Source: Antilocapra americana | Lineage: Eukaryota; Chordata; Mammalia; Artiodactyla; Antilocapridae | Reading direction: 5' to 3' | Assembly (NCBI GenBank): GCA_007570785.1 | Contig: ML664199.1 | Span: forward strand, 20,406,597-20,470,596 | Length of the DNA stretch: 64,000 nucleotides | Shown: positions 10,731-21,932 of the stretch, one piece after another | How positions within the stretch are numbered: position 1 is the first letter of the stretch | How the letters are laid out: each line of letters begins with the position of its first letter | Program-made: the position numbers and the translations under genes | Notes under the pieces: generated by a model | Seen by the model: the letters and a program-made list of their open reading frames with translations, nothing else | Databases searched by the model: none | Told to the model about the DNA's origin: nothing

Positions 10731-12049
10731 TATAAGTAGAAAATATATAAAAAGTATGATCTCCTATTAACAAGTAAATATATTTCAAATAAACAAGTGA
10801 TGATTAATAAGAAACACATCAACATAATATGTAGTACAAGTGTATCAGATTTCAATATATTTACTCAAAAAAGGCTGAAAAGCATTTTCCCTTTCATCAT
10901 CCACTACCCATTTCTTAAGGGTTCTTTTAGCTTTTAAATTTTGAAGTTTTAGGTAATAAATTCTGCTCAAATTATTTTGACCTTTCAGTAAAATAAAAGG
11001 AAGATAAATACAAAATAATAATTGTCTTGTAGCATGTAAAACTATGAATGGCCATCAAAGAAGTAAATTTTCGGACTTTTCTGGAAGACATCATGCAGAT
11101 GTGATTAAAATTGCAAAGGAGTATACTGGTCCTAATTGCTGAAAATTAAAGATAATAGAAAGGATAACTCCCAGAGAATTTCTCATTTCTTGGCAAATAT
11201 ATATTCCTAAAAGTTACAGAGGAGCCTTTATGTCCAGAGAAAAATTAAAAGAATTTTACTATGAAAACCAATCTTCTTCCAGGAAAAATACATTTTAATT
11301 CTGGGAGGGATTTATGAGGGAGAAACATGTTAGGTACCTGAAACATAGAATGAAAGGGAAGCAGAAGAGTGAAGATGCCAAAAAGAAGGTATATGTGTGG
11401 GAGGAAAGGAGGTGGAAGTATTTCAGAAAATCAAAGGCTCTGAGGGAAGAAGCAAGTGTGTCTTATAGACTAAAATAATATTGGGTAAGGTAACAGCAGC
11501 AAGTTGATTCTAAGTGTGATAAAAAGGCATGGAAGAATATTGCATTTATTTAAAACTATTTTTTTCTGCTGTGAAGAAAATGTGGTCAGAGGAGAAACTG
11601 ACTGATGGAGCTTTAATCATGAAGAAATATTTTATAATACCTTTCTCTCAGAAATTATCAGTTCAAATAGATATATAAATTTAATAAAGTCTGAACTGAT
11701 TAACATATTGATAATTCTGTAACCAACTAACATAGAATACATATGCTTTTCAAATTTCCATGGGATATTTTTAACTAATTATCTATAAATTATTAAGACC
11801 TATAGCAAAATCCCATTAAACTGAAATAGGATGAGCATATTTTCTTATTACATTTCAAAGGACAAGAACTTTTCTTGCCCAAAATATTTCTTATTATAAA
11901 CAAGAAATGCAAATCAAATCTCTCAGTAGTAGAAAAGAATTTCTTATAAAAAGTCAGCTAAAAACACAGAATCTGTAGAACTCAAGAAAAGTTGAACAAG
12001 TCTTGTTAAATTATGTGGGATAAAGGCAAAAACCACAGAGTAAATTTAT
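10731..12049. other. Non-coding sequence, no recognised feature
   Basis: AT-rich single-copy-looking sequence with purine-rich patches near 11340-11460. No gene or named repeat. Confidence 0.45.
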
Positions 12050-12464
12050 GGCTCTATGGTCTTTCCAGTAGTCATATATGGATATGAGAGTTGGACTGTA
12101 AAGAAGGCTGAGCGTCAAAGTATTGATGCTTTGGGACTGAGATGTTGGAGAAGACTCTTGAGAGTCCCTTGGACTGCAAGGAGATCAAACCAGTCAATCC
12201 TAAAGGAAATCAGTCCTGAATATTCATTAAAAAAGACTGATGCTAACGCTGAATCTTCAATACTTTGGCCACCTGATGCGAAGAGCTGACTCATTAGAAA
12301 AGACCTTTATGCTGGGAAAGATTGAGGGCAGGAGGAGAAGGGGAAGACAGAGGATGAGATGGTTGGATGGCATCACCAACTCAATAGATATGAGGCTGAA
12401 CAAGCTCCAGGAGTTGGTGATGGACAGGGAAGCCTGACATGACTGAGCAACTGAACTGAACTGA
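12050..12464 (+). mobile_element. BovB LINE 3' fragment
   Basis: Runs from the late reverse-transcriptase region ('gtcatatatggatatgagag') to the terminal GAACTGAACTGAA repeat. It encodes remnants of the BovB C-terminus ('VVIYGYESWTVKKAE', 'RRLLRVPWTARRSNQSILKE') broken by frameshifts. It abuts the 3' end of an old L1 at 12465. Confidence 0.9.
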
Positions 12465-13340
12465 ATTGCTTTACAAATGTGTTAGTTTCTGCTGTACAGC
12501 AAAGTAAATCCATTATATGTATATATATATCCCCTCTGTTTTGGATTTTCTTTACATTTAGGTTACCATAGAGCACTGTCCTTTATCTAGCCCATCTTTG
12601 CATGAAATATTCCCTTGGTATCTCTAATTTTCTTGAAGAAATCTCTAGTCTTTCCCATTTTGTTGTTTTCCTCTATTTCTTTGCTTTGATCGCTAAGGAA
12701 GGCTTTCTTATCTCTCCTTGCTATTCTTTGGAATTCTGCATTCAGATGGGAATACCTTTCCTTTTCTCCTTTGCTTTTCGCTTCTCTTCTTTCCACAGCT
12801 ATTTGTAAGGCCTCCTCAGACAGCCATTTTGCTTTTTTGCATTTCTTTTCCTTGGGGATGGTCTTAATGGACTCCGGGAGTTGGTGATGAACAGGGAGGC
12901 CTGGAGTGCTGTGGTTCATGGGGTCGCAAAGAGTCGGACACGACTGAGCGACTGAACTGAACTGAATAGAGCACTGAGTAGAGTTCCCTGTTCTATACAG
13001 GAAGTTCTCATAAGTTATGTTTTATACATAGTAATGTATATAGTCAATCCCATTCTTCCAATTCATTCCACCCCCCCAACCCCACCTTGGTAACCATATA
13101 TTTGTCTTTACATCGGAGACTATTTCTGCTTTTCAAATAAGTTCATCTGTATCATTTTTCTAGATTGCACATATAAGCGATATTATAGGATGTTTGTTTT
13201 TCTCTTTCTGACTCACTTCACTCTCTAAGACAGACTCTAGGTCCATTCATGTCTCTGCAAATTGCACAGTTTCATTCATTTTTATGACTGAGTAATATTC
13301 CACTGTTTATGTGTACCACATCTTCTTTATCCATTCTTCA
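12465..13340 (-). mobile_element. Old L1 3' region, interrupted by BovB
   Basis: Reverse-oriented L1 3' UTR and ORF2 end: 'gtttctgctgtacagcaaag', 'ggttaccatagagcactg' (12465-12578), then after an inserted BovB 'gagcactgagtagagttccc', 'tttctagattgcacatataa', 'actgagtaatattccactgt' to 13340. More diverged than the young L1 copies at 4014 and 16723. Confidence 0.85.
12579..12965 (+). mobile_element. BovB LINE with 5' inversion, inserted in L1
   Basis: The left arm (12579 to about 12868) is minus-strand BovB from the region between endonuclease and RT ('KKCKKAKWLSEE', 'HLNAEFQRIARRDKKAFL'). The right arm (about 12869-12965) is plus-strand BovB 3' end ending in GAACTGAACTGAA. ATAGAGCACTG at 12568-12578 and 12966-12976 flanks the whole, and L1 is continuous across it. 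It is one insertion with twin-priming architecture. The arms are far apart in BovB, so about 1.5 kb between them is missing. Confidence 0.93.
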
Positions 13341-13985
13341 CAATGGTCAGCTCTTACTTGATAAACAATAGCATCAAAATGCACAAAGCAAAAACTATTG
13401 CACATTCATGTAGAAACAAACAAATAAATACAGTGAAGAAATTGATACCCATCACATTTGAGAGATTAGGACTAAAACACTGATAAAGATATCTTAAATA
13501 ATGTAATTTATAAGATTTATTTAACTGAATTATACATAATGTCATAAATTATAGAGAACATATTTTATCTGTATATTATACTACACAAATTATTTGCAAA
13601 CTATGCTACCATATTTTAAGCTCACACAACCTCTAACAATTTGAAAAGTAAAATTTGTGCAAGCAAGTCTTTCTAATAACAATAAGAAAAATACACTGTA
13701 CCAAGAAATTAATAACAAAGTTATATATTTGTAAACCAAGGTATTCTAGATAAGATCAGTAGCTGAACTGAATCTTTGGCTCATTCCCCAAATTAGCCAT
13801 GCTCCAAACACATTAAAGTGCTAAAAATCATAGTGATAGTAGACTTCTTAGGAGCAATTGTAAGTGCAGAAAGATAATGAAGTAGTGCCTTTTGTGCTAA
13901 GATTTTTTTTAAAACAGTCAAGTTAGGTGTGTATATTAGTTTGTATATTAGGTTTGTATATTCACAAACTTTAAGGTTTAAGCTT
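13341..13985. other. Non-coding sequence, no recognised feature
   Basis: AT-rich. No gene or named repeat. Confidence 0.45.
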
Positions 13986-13989
13986 AAAC

Positions 13990-14280
13990 CAATACAAATG
14001 TATTACCTTATAGTTCTTGGCTCATGATGCTCTTCCTGCATCTGTAAAGCCAGCAATATTGCAGCTCTTTAATTTTTCTTTCATTGTCACTTCTTCATCT
14101 AACTGCCTTGAAGGGACTCACTGGATTAGATTGAGCCTGCCTGGATAGTCCAGGACACTTTTCCTGTCTCAAGATCTTGAGCCTTAATCACATCTACAAA
14201 GTCCTTTTTCCACATAATGTCAGGGCTTGGAACATTGACATCTTTGAAAAGCTGTTATGCTGACCACCACACACCTGTCA
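13990..14280. repeat. Old unassigned interspersed repeat
   Basis: Pieces such as 'cctggatagtccaggacact', 'aatcacatctacaaagtcct', 'ggaacattgacatctttg' and 'gctgaccaccacac' occur, from memory, together in a common mammalian interspersed repeat. I cannot assign the class; an LTR or DNA-element origin is possible. Confidence 0.35.
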
Positions 14281-14439
14281 AGGTATCATGTAAGTTTAAA
14301 GAAAATGAAAAAAAAAAAAAAGCCCAAAAGAAAACTATTAATATGGTAGGATTCTAAATTAACAGTATTTGTCTACTTTTAATACTTTCTGTCTTGGCAT
14401 TCCTTGCTGCTACTGAAAAGTTTACTGTCAAGAGGGAAA

Positions 14440-14605
14440 TAGAATCGGCTGTACCCCAATACAGAATAAAAAAGTTTAAAAAACAAAGGGAGGAAAGTAA
14501 AAACAACAAGTTCATACTGTATAGCACAAGGAACTATAACTATTCTGTGATAAACCATAATGGAAAAGAATACAAACAAGAATGCGTGTATGTGTGTGTG
14601 TGTAG
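14440..14605 (+). mobile_element. Old L1 3' UTR fragments
   Basis: 14440-14490 resembles an L1 3' terminus ('ctgtaccccaatacagaata' plus A-rich tail). 14505-14605 resembles the stretch just upstream of it in L1 ('ctgtatagcacaaggaacta', 'gataaaccataatggaaaag') and ends in a short (TG)n. The order suggests two overlapping or rearranged fragments. Confidence 0.7.
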
Positions 14606-15469
14606 GATTCTGGAAGGTTGGTAGGGCATATGGACTAGCATCTCCTCTCCGTTTGACCTCTCCTAAAGTTTTTCCATTTATTGTAACTTGTTAGTTCCAC
14701 ATTCTTTACAAGGACCTCCTGCTCAAAGACAACTCATGCAAGTGGTTACTATCAGTTCCAAACAGGGCAAGCAGTTTCAGTCAGGGGTTCTTCTAACAAT
14801 AGTAAAAGTGCAAATGAACATAATTTTTCCATATGTAGAGCTAAAGAGTAGGAAGGACACTCTGGACTATATACATATATACATAAAAGTCAAAACAACT
14901 TCCTACTTCAATCTAACAAAAAGAAAATTAAACGAATCTACAATACAGCCCCAAGTATCAATGTAAATGCAAAACAAAACAAAGCTTTCCCAACTCAAAT
15001 GCTAACAATGTGTTTTATGTGTATTAAGAGAAAAATACTCAGTGAGCAAGTAGGTCATTTCTAGAATAAAAGAGTAGGAAATTTGACACTATAACTTATC
15101 TCTAGTAATTGGGTAAAAATCATATAATTATTAATATATGGCAATATAATTTATCTCTGATAAGAAGATGGAAATCCTGTAATTGTGTTGTTAAGTGCTA
15201 AAAGGCATTATATTAACAGTTAACTATACCAAGCTTTTTTCTTTCATTTGCTAAAACTTCCTTACTAAACTATAAAAGGAAAGATCCTTCTTTAACATAA
15301 TAAAACTGTCTCAACCCAACATACCCCATGAGTGACACACTGAATTAAATCCTTGTAATGTCAGGGAGGAAACAGATGGCTCAAGACAATGTCCTTGAAG
15401 TTACAGTCAATCCAACTAGAGGACAATAATGACACATTTTGAAAAGAAGGAGATAATTTATTTTCTTTA
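14606..15469. other. Non-coding sequence, no recognised feature
   Basis: AT-rich. Bases 15290-15330 resemble parts of 16185-16215 and 19545-19580 (see the findings). No gene. Confidence 0.45.
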
Positions 15470-15735
15470 GCTAACATTACTATCTATCATAAAAAAAACC
15501 AGGAAAACAATTAAAAAATGTTAAAAAAAAAGATCATTATAACACAAACATGTAAAATTCTATAGCTTTTCTGCCTATCAACAAAAGCAAGCTGGAATAT
15601 AGTGAAAGACTGCATTTTAAAAGCAGCAAAAAGACATAGCACCTAGGAATGTAACATTTTTAAAAGAAAAAAGAATATGGAACATATATAAAGAAAACTA
15701 AAACATTTTATTAAATATTTCACAAAATCAAGGTT
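15470..15735 (+). mobile_element. Ancient L1-like ORF2 remnant
   Basis: The order 'atagcttttctgcctatcaa', 'agcagcaaaaagacatagca', 'cctaggaatgtaacattttt', 'aaagaaaactaaaacatttt' follows the L1 ORF2 region after the RT core. Very diverged; no open frame. Confidence 0.5.
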
Positions 15736-16089
15736 ATCAAAAAGTCATTTTAAAAATCATTAAAAAGTCACCATTAAGTCATATGTTTGTTATGTTCTAA
15801 TTTTCTGTACATTAGAAGCACACCATAAAAATATCTCTTGCTGGATAGCTATCTAGCTAGGCAAAGTTTGGGCAAAACTATATCTCTGCTAGAAGAAATT
15901 GCTTAAAAATTATTCTGTATTTATCAAATAAAATATTATAAGCAAAATCAAATGTACATTATGAGATAACACTTAATAATATAGAAATAACATGAAAATT
16001 GTTATATCTCCTTTATTACTATATAATGAGTATATACTAATTACTTGAACGTATTATATAAGCAATAAAGGTATTACTTATATAATCAG

Positions 16090-16224
16090 TATATAATAAA
16101 TACTTAGCACAAAAGAAAGGATTATGAGAGAAAATACTCACATACAAAAAATAAATGAATTTGAATATGTAAAATATCTTAACTATAACATAACTCTCTC
16201 AAACCAATATACCAAAGTATATAT
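16090..16224. repeat. Diverged direct copy shared with 19455-19600
   Basis: The run 'acttagcacaaaagaaagga' to 'gtaaaatatcttaactataa' matches 19463-19550 at about 90% by eye. Possibly an old L1 or HAL1 piece. It lies immediately left of the BovB/L1 stack. Confidence 0.6.
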
Positions 16225-16722
16225 TACTTACATAATCACTACAAACAAAGCTAATGGAGGTGATGGAATTCCAGTTGAGCTATTTCAAATCCTAAAAGAT
16301 GATGCTGTGAAAGTGCTGCACTCAATATGCCAGCAAATTTGGAAAACTCAGCAATGGCCACAGGACTGAAAAAGGTCAGTTTTCATTCTTATCCCAAAGA
16401 CAGGCAATGCAAATGAATACTCAAACTACCACACAATTGCACTCATCTCACACACTAGTAAAGTAATGCTCAAAATTCTCTAAGCCAGGCTTCAGCAATA
16501 CATGAACCATGAACTTCCAGATGTTCAAGCTGGTTTTAGAAAAGGCAGAGGAACCAGAGATCAAATTGCCAACATCCACTGGATTATCAAAAAAGCAAAA
16601 GAGTTTCAGAAAAATATCTACTTCTACTTTATTGACTATGCCAAAGCCTTTGACTGTGTGAATCACAATAAACTGTGGAAAATTCTGAAAGAGATGGGAA
16701 TACCAGACCATCTGACCTGCCT

Positions 16723-17911
16723 ATTTTTTTTATTAGTTTTGCCATACAATGACATGATATCACCATGGGTTTACATATGCTCCCCCTCCAGAACCCCCCT
16801 CCCTCCTCCCTCCCACCAGGAAATCTCGTTGCACCAGCCCAAGCATCAATCCTGGGCTGGCGATTGATTAGACATATGATAATTAACATGTTTCAATGCC
16901 ATTCTCCCATATCATCCCACCCTTGCCCTCTTCCACAGAGTCCTCGAGTCTGTTCTATACATCTGCGTTCCTTTTGCTGTCTCGCATTCTGGGTTCTCGT
17001 TACCGTCTTTCTAAATTCCATATATATGCATTAATATACTGCATTGTTGTTTTTGCTTCTGGCTTACTTCACTCTGGATAATGGGCTCCAGTTTCGTCCA
17101 TCTGAGTAGAACTGCTTCAAATGAATTTTTTTTTTAATGCTGAGTAATATTCCATTGTGTATATGTTCCACAGCTTTCTTATCCATTTGTCAGTTGATGG
17201 GCATCTAGGTTGTTTCCATGTCCTGGCTATTGTAAACAAAGCAGCGATGAACATTGGGGTACACGTGGCTCTTTCAATTCTGGTTTCCTCGGTGTATATG
17301 CCCAGCAGTGGGATTGCTGGGTCATATGGCAGGTCTATTTGCAGCTTTTTAAGGAACCTCCACACTGTTTTCCATAGTGGCTGTACTAGTTTGCAATCCC
17401 ACCAACAGTGTAAGAGGGTTCCCTTTTCTCCACATCCTCTCCAGCATTTATTGCTTGTAGACTTTTGGATGGCAGCCATTCTGATTGGTGTAAAGTGGTA
17501 CCTCATTGTGGTTTTGATTTGCATTTCTCTGATAATGAGTGATGTTGAGCATCTTTTCATGTGTTTGTTAGCCATTTTTATGTCTTCTTTGGAGAAATGT
17601 CTGATAAGTTCTTTGGCCCACTTTTTGATTGGGTCATTTATTTTCCTAGAATGGAGCTGCAGGAGTTGCTTGTATATTTTTGAGATTAATTGTTTGTCCG
17701 TTGCTTCATTGGCTATTATTTTCTCCCATTCTGAAGGCTGTCTTTTCACCTTGCTTATAGTTTCCTTTGCAGTGCAGAAGCTTTTAATTTTAATTAGGTC
17801 CCATTTGTTTATTCGTGCTTTTATTTCTAATATTCTGGGAGGTGGGTCATGTAGGATCCCGCTTTGGTTTATGTCAGAGAGTGTTTTGCCAATGTTATCC
17901 TCTGGGAGTTT
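16723..17911 (-). mobile_element. Young L1 LINE 3' portion nested in BovB
   Basis: 5'-truncated copy of about 1.19 kb with 3' UTR and ORF2 C-terminus, very similar to the copy at 4014-4953. It has an 8-T tail at 16723-16730, read in reverse. BovB is 'acctgcct' on the left and 'agaaacctgtattcagg' on the right, where an uninterrupted BovB reads 'acctgcctcttgagaaacctg'. No duplication is visible, and about four bases look lost. Confidence 0.95.
17117..17749 (-). pseudogene. L1 ORF2 C-terminal fragment
   Basis: Open frame of 210 codons from '[20 protein letters not shown]' through '[11 protein letters not shown]', the cysteine motif '[18 protein letters not shown]' (C-x3-C-x7-H-x4-C) and '[11 protein letters not shown]' to '[12 protein letters not shown]'. 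The last residues differ from the intact end seen at 4344-4907 because a longer A run (T run at about 17128-17137) shifts the frame, costing the final 35 or so residues. No RT or endonuclease catalytic domain is present. The long plus-strand frame opposite (17157-17963) is a shadow. Confidence 0.9.
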
Positions 17912-18604
17912 AGAAACCTGTATTCAGGTCAGGAAGCAACAGTTAGAACTGGACATGGAATAACAGAATGGTTGCAAATAGGAAAAGGAGTATGTCAACG
18001 CTGTATATTGTCACCCTGCTTATTTCACTTATATGCAGAGTACATCATGAGAAACGTTGGGCTGGAAGAAGCACAAGCTGAAATCAAGATTGCTGGGAGA
18101 AATATCAATAACATCAGATATGCAGACAACATGACCCTTATGGCAGAAAGTGAAGAGGAACTAAAGAGCCTCTTGATGAAATTGAAAGAGGAGAGTGAAA
18201 AAGTTGGCTTAAGACTCAACATTCAGGAAACTAAGATCATGGCATCTGGTCCCATCACTTCATGGGAAATAGATGGAGAAACAGTGGAAAGAGTGTCAAA
18301 CTTTATATTTTTGGGCTTCAAAATCACTGCAGATGGTGATTGCAGCCATGAAATCAAAAGACGCTTACTCCTTGAAAGGAAAGTTATTGCCAATCTAGAC
18401 AGCATATTGAAAAGCGGAGACATTACTTTGCCAACAAAGGTCCATCTAGTCAAGGCTATGGTTTTTCCAGTAGTCATGTATGGATGTTGGACAGTGAAAA
18501 AAGCTGAGCACCGAAGAATTGATGCTTTTGAACTGTGGTGTTGGAGAAGACTCTTGAGAGTCCCTTGGACTACAAGGAGATCCAACCAGTCCATCCTAAA
18601 GTAG
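17912..18604 (+). pseudogene. BovB reverse transcriptase, C-terminal half, YADN variant
   Basis: Continuous frame of about 230 codons (17864-18604; the first 16 codons come from L1). It reads '[20 protein letters not shown]', 'ILSPCLFHLYAEYIMRN', 'NNIRYADNMTLMAESEEELK', 'GLRLNIQETKIMASGP', 'FLGFKITADGDCSHEIKRR' and 'LLRVPWTTRRSNQSILK'. This is the second half of RTE-type RT with its C-terminal extension. In the catalytic box YADD the second Asp is Asn (GAC to AAC near 18126), which should abolish polymerisation. A stop follows 'SILK' at 18602. It is the longest intact BovB frame in the window. Confidence 0.92.
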
Positions 18605-18924
18605 ACCAGTTTGGGGTGTTCATTGTAAGGACTGATGTTGAAGCTGAAACTCCAATACTTTGGCTACCTCATGCCAAGAGTTGGCTCATTGGAAAAGACC
18701 CTGATGCCGGGAAGGTATTGGGGCAGGAGGAGAAGGGGATGACAGAGGATGAGATGGCTGGATGGTATCACTGACTCGATGGACATGGGTGTGGGTAGAC
18801 TCTGGGAGTTGGTGATGGACAGGGAGGCCTGGCGTGCTGCAGTTCATGGGGTCGCAAAGAATCGGACACAACTGAGCGACTGAACTGAATTGAACTGAAC
18901 TGAACTGAATCAGGAAAATTATAG

Positions 18925-19250
18925 GACTGAAAGGAGATCGAACCAGTCAATCCTAAAGGAAATCAGTCCTGAATAGTCATTGGAAGGACTGATGTTGAAG
19001 CTGAAACTCCAATCCTTTGGCCACCTGATACGAAGAACTGACTCATTTGAAAAGACCCTGATGCTGGGAAAGATTGAAGGCAGGAAGAGAAGGGGATGAC
19101 AGAGGATGAGATAGTTGGATGGCATCAACAACTCAATGAACATGAGTTTGAGCAAGCTCCAGGAGATGGTGAAGGAGAGGGAAGCCTGGCGTGCTGCAGT
19201 CCATAGAGTCACAAGAGTTGGACATGACAGAGCAACTGAACTGAACTGAA
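18925..19250 (+). mobile_element. BovB LINE 3' fragment with imperfect target-site duplication
   Basis: Starts at 'ggactgaaaggagatcgaac', late in the BovB frame, and ends in GAACTGAACTGAA. It is flanked by TCAGGAAAA (18910-18918) and TCAAGAAAA (19251-19259). It is a second, separate insertion beside the end of the previous BovB. Confidence 0.88.
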
Positions 19251-19309
19251 TCAAGAAAAACATTCAATAAATATTCACTAGCAAATGTATCAACTGAAAA
19301 AAGATGATT

Positions 19310-19600
19310 TATCAGCCAAAATTATTGAATCAATTGCTTGACCATTTTCAAAAAATCAATTACAGAATTTTACTTTATATCTCACTTTAAGATAAATTGT
19401 ATATTCAACAGATTACAAAATCTAGGGAGTTAAACAATCATGAAAGCTTTGAAAATAAGTAAATACTTAACAGAAAAGAAAGGATTGTGAGAGAAAATAA
19501 TCACAGACAAAAAATAAATGAATTTGACTATGTAAAATATCTTACTTCTAACATAATAGAACTATATCAACCCAATATACCAGAGTTAAAACACTAGAAG
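19310..19600. repeat. Diverged direct copy shared with 16090-16224
   Basis: 19455-19600 repeats the block at 16090-16224. The preceding part (19380-19450, 'acaaaatctagggagttaaa', 'caatcatgaaagctttgaaa') looks L1-like. It lies immediately left of the reverse BovB insertion. Confidence 0.55.
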
Positions 19601-19849
19601 CTGCCCAGTTGCCAGCTAGTCACAGTACAGTTCACTTCACTTCAGTTGCTCAGTCGTGTCCGACTCTTTGTGACCCATGGACTGCAGCATGCCAGGCCTC
19701 CCTGTCCATCACCGACTCCCAGAGGTTACTCAAACTCATGTCCATTGAGTCGGTGATGACAACCAACCATCTCATCCTCTGTCGTCTCCTTCTCCCACCT
19801 TTAACCTTTCCTAGCATCAGAGTCTTTTCAAATGAGTCAGCCCTTCACA

Positions 19850-20675
19850 TCAGGTGGCCAAAGTATTGGATTTCAGCTTGAGCATCAGTCCTTCTAAAGA
19901 ACACTCAGGACTGATCTCCTTTAGGATGGACTGGTTGGATCTCCTTGAAGTCCAAGGGACTCTCAAGAGTCTTCTCCAACACCACAGTTCAAAAGCATCA
20001 GTTCTTTGGGGCTCAGCTTTCTTTACAGTCCAACTCTCACACCCGTACATGATTACTGGAAAAGCCATAGCCTTGACTAGATGGACCTTTGTTGGCAAAG
20101 GAATTTCTCTGCTTTTTAATATGCTATCTAGGTTGGTCACAACATACCTTCCAAGGAGAAAGAGTATTTTAATTTCATGGCTGCAGTCACCATCTGCAGT
20201 GATTTTGGAGCCCCCCAAAATAAAGTCTGCCACTGTTTCCCACATCTGTTTACCATGAAATGATGGGACCTGATGTCATGATCTTAGTTTTCTGAATGTT
20301 GAGCTTTAAGCCAACTTTTTCATTCTTCTCTTTCACTTTCATCAAGAGGCTCTTTAGTTCTTCTTCACTTTCTGCCATAAGGGCGGTGTCATCTGCATAT
20401 CTGAGGTTACTGATATTTCTCCTAGCAATGTTGATTCCAGCTTGTGCTTCTTCCAGCCCAGTGTTTCTCATGATGTACTCTTCATATAAGTTAAATAAGC
20501 AGGGTGACAATATATAACTTTGACTTACTCCTTTTCCTATTTGGAACCAGTCTGTTGTTCCATGTCCAGTTCTAACTGTTGCTTCCTGACCTGCATATAG
20601 ATTTCTCAAGAAGCAGGTCAGGTGGTCTGGTATTCCCATCTTTTTAAGAATTTTCCACAGTTTATTGTGATTCAC
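19850..20675 (-). pseudogene. BovB reverse transcriptase, YADD intact, frameshifted
   Basis: Two abutting frames. 20250-20675 covers 'NKLWKILKKMGIPDHLTC', 'TVRTGHGTTDWFQIGKGVSQ', 'ILSPCLFNLYEEYIMRN' and 'NLRYADDTALMAESEEELK'; the catalytic box is intact. 19850-20245 continues with 'SKITADGDCSHEIK', 'VHLVKAMAFPVIMYGCESW' and 'RRLLRVPWTSRRSNQSILKE'. They are joined near 20248 by a frameshift. Upstream, motif A keeps its Asp but in diverged context ('FTDYTKTFDCVNH', about 20675-20720). Inactive overall. Confidence 0.9.
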
Positions 20676-21324
20676 ACAGTCAAAGGTTTTGGTATAGTCA
20701 GTAAAGCAGAAATAGATGTTTTATGGAACTCTGTTACTTTGTCGGACCCAGCGGATATTGGCAATTCGATCTCTCCTTCCTCTGCCTTTTATAATTCCAA
20801 CTTGAACATGTGGAAGTTCATGGTTCACATATTGTTGAAGCTTGGCTTGGAGAATTTTAAGCATTACTAGCATGTGATAAGAGTGCAATTGTGTGATAGT
20901 TTGATCATTCTTTGGTATTTCCTTTCTTAGGGATCAGAGTGAAAACTGACCTTTTCCAGTCCTGTAGCCACTGCTAAGTTTTCCAAATTTGTTGTCATAT
21001 TGAGTGCAGTCCTTTCACAGCATCATCTTTCAGGATTTGAAATAGCTCAACTGGAATTCCATCACCTCCACTAGCTTTGTTCATAGTGATGCTTCCTAAG
21101 GCCCACTTGACTTAACATTCCAAAATGTCTGGCTCTAGGTGAGTGATCACACCATCTTGATTATCTGGGTTGTGAAGATCTTTTTTGTACAGTTCTTCTG
21201 TGTCTTCTTGCCACCTCTTCTTAATATCTTCTGCTTCTGTTAAGTCCATACCATTTCTGTGCTTTTTGAGCCCATTTTTGCATGAAATGTTCCCTTGATA
21301 TCTCTAATTTTCTTGAAGAGATCT

Positions 21325-21708
21325 CTAGTCTTTCCCATTCTGTTGTTTTCCTCTATCTTTGCGCTGATTACTGATCACTTTCTTATCTCTCCTTGCTAGT
21401 CTTTGGAACTCTGCATTCAAATGGGTGTATCTTTCCTTTTCTCCTTTGCTTTTTGCTTCCCTTATTTTTACAGCTATTTTTAAGACCTCCTCAGACAGCC
21501 ATTTTGCTTTTTTGCATTTCTTTTTCTTGGGGATGGTCTTGATCCCTGTCTCCTGTATAATGTCACAAACCTCTGTCCATAGTTCATCAGGCACTCTGTC
21601 TATCAGATCGAGTCCCTTAAATCTATTTCTCACTTCCACTTTATAGTCATAGGGGATTTGATTTAGGTCATACCTGAATGGTCTAGTGGTTTTCCCCACT
21701 TTCTTCAA
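21325..21708 (-). pseudogene. BovB linker between endonuclease and reverse transcriptase
   Basis: Frame of 127 codons, basic and coiled-coil-like: 'RPFRYDLNQIPYDYKVEVRN', 'KKKKCKKAKWLSEEVLKIAV', 'REAKSKGEKERYTHLNAEFQ'. It is the BovB segment between the endonuclease and RT domains. A frameshift after 'RRDKKVISNQ' truncates it. The same segment, from another copy, is the inverted arm at 12579-12868. Confidence 0.85.
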
Positions 21709-21932
21709 GTTAAGTCTGAATTTGGCAATAAGGAGTTCATGATCTGAGCCACAGTCAGCTTACGGTCTTGTTTTTGTTGACTGTATAGGGCTTTTCCTTC
21801 TTTGGCTGCAAAGAATATAATCAATCTGATTTCGATGTTGGCCATCTGGTGATGTCCATGTGTAGAGTCTTCTCTTGTGTTGTTGGAAGAGGGTGTTTGC
21901 TATGACCAGTGTGTTCTCTTGGCAAAACTCTA

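Larger units (their letters stand above)
16225..18910 (+). mobile_element. BovB LINE, 5'-truncated, split by a young L1
   Basis: The left part (16225-16722) covers RT motifs 'GGDGIPVELFQIL', 'QAGFRKGRGTRDQIA' and 'FIDYAKAFDCVNHNKLW'. The right part (17912-18910) covers the rest of RT, the C-terminus and the 3' end with its GAACTGAACTGAA repeat. L1 fills the gap. Without L1 the copy is about 1.5 kb. A stop replaces Trp in 'QWPQDW' near 16369, and frameshifts occur near 16490. Confidence 0.95.

Noticed and set aside
12587..12919. 110-codon minus-strand frame joining BovB tail to BovB linker
   Set aside because: The fusion is created by the inversion junction of the twin-primed BovB and is not a chimeric gene.
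16502..16867. 121-codon frame fusing BovB RT to L1 antisense
   Set aside because: It simply runs from BovB across the L1 insertion point into the reversed L1 3' UTR.
17157..17963. Long plus-strand open frame of 268 codons
   Set aside because: It is the antisense of L1 ORF2 read into BovB. The same shadow appears opposite other L1 copies (4489-4980, 34851-35159), and the minus strand carries the recognisable protein.
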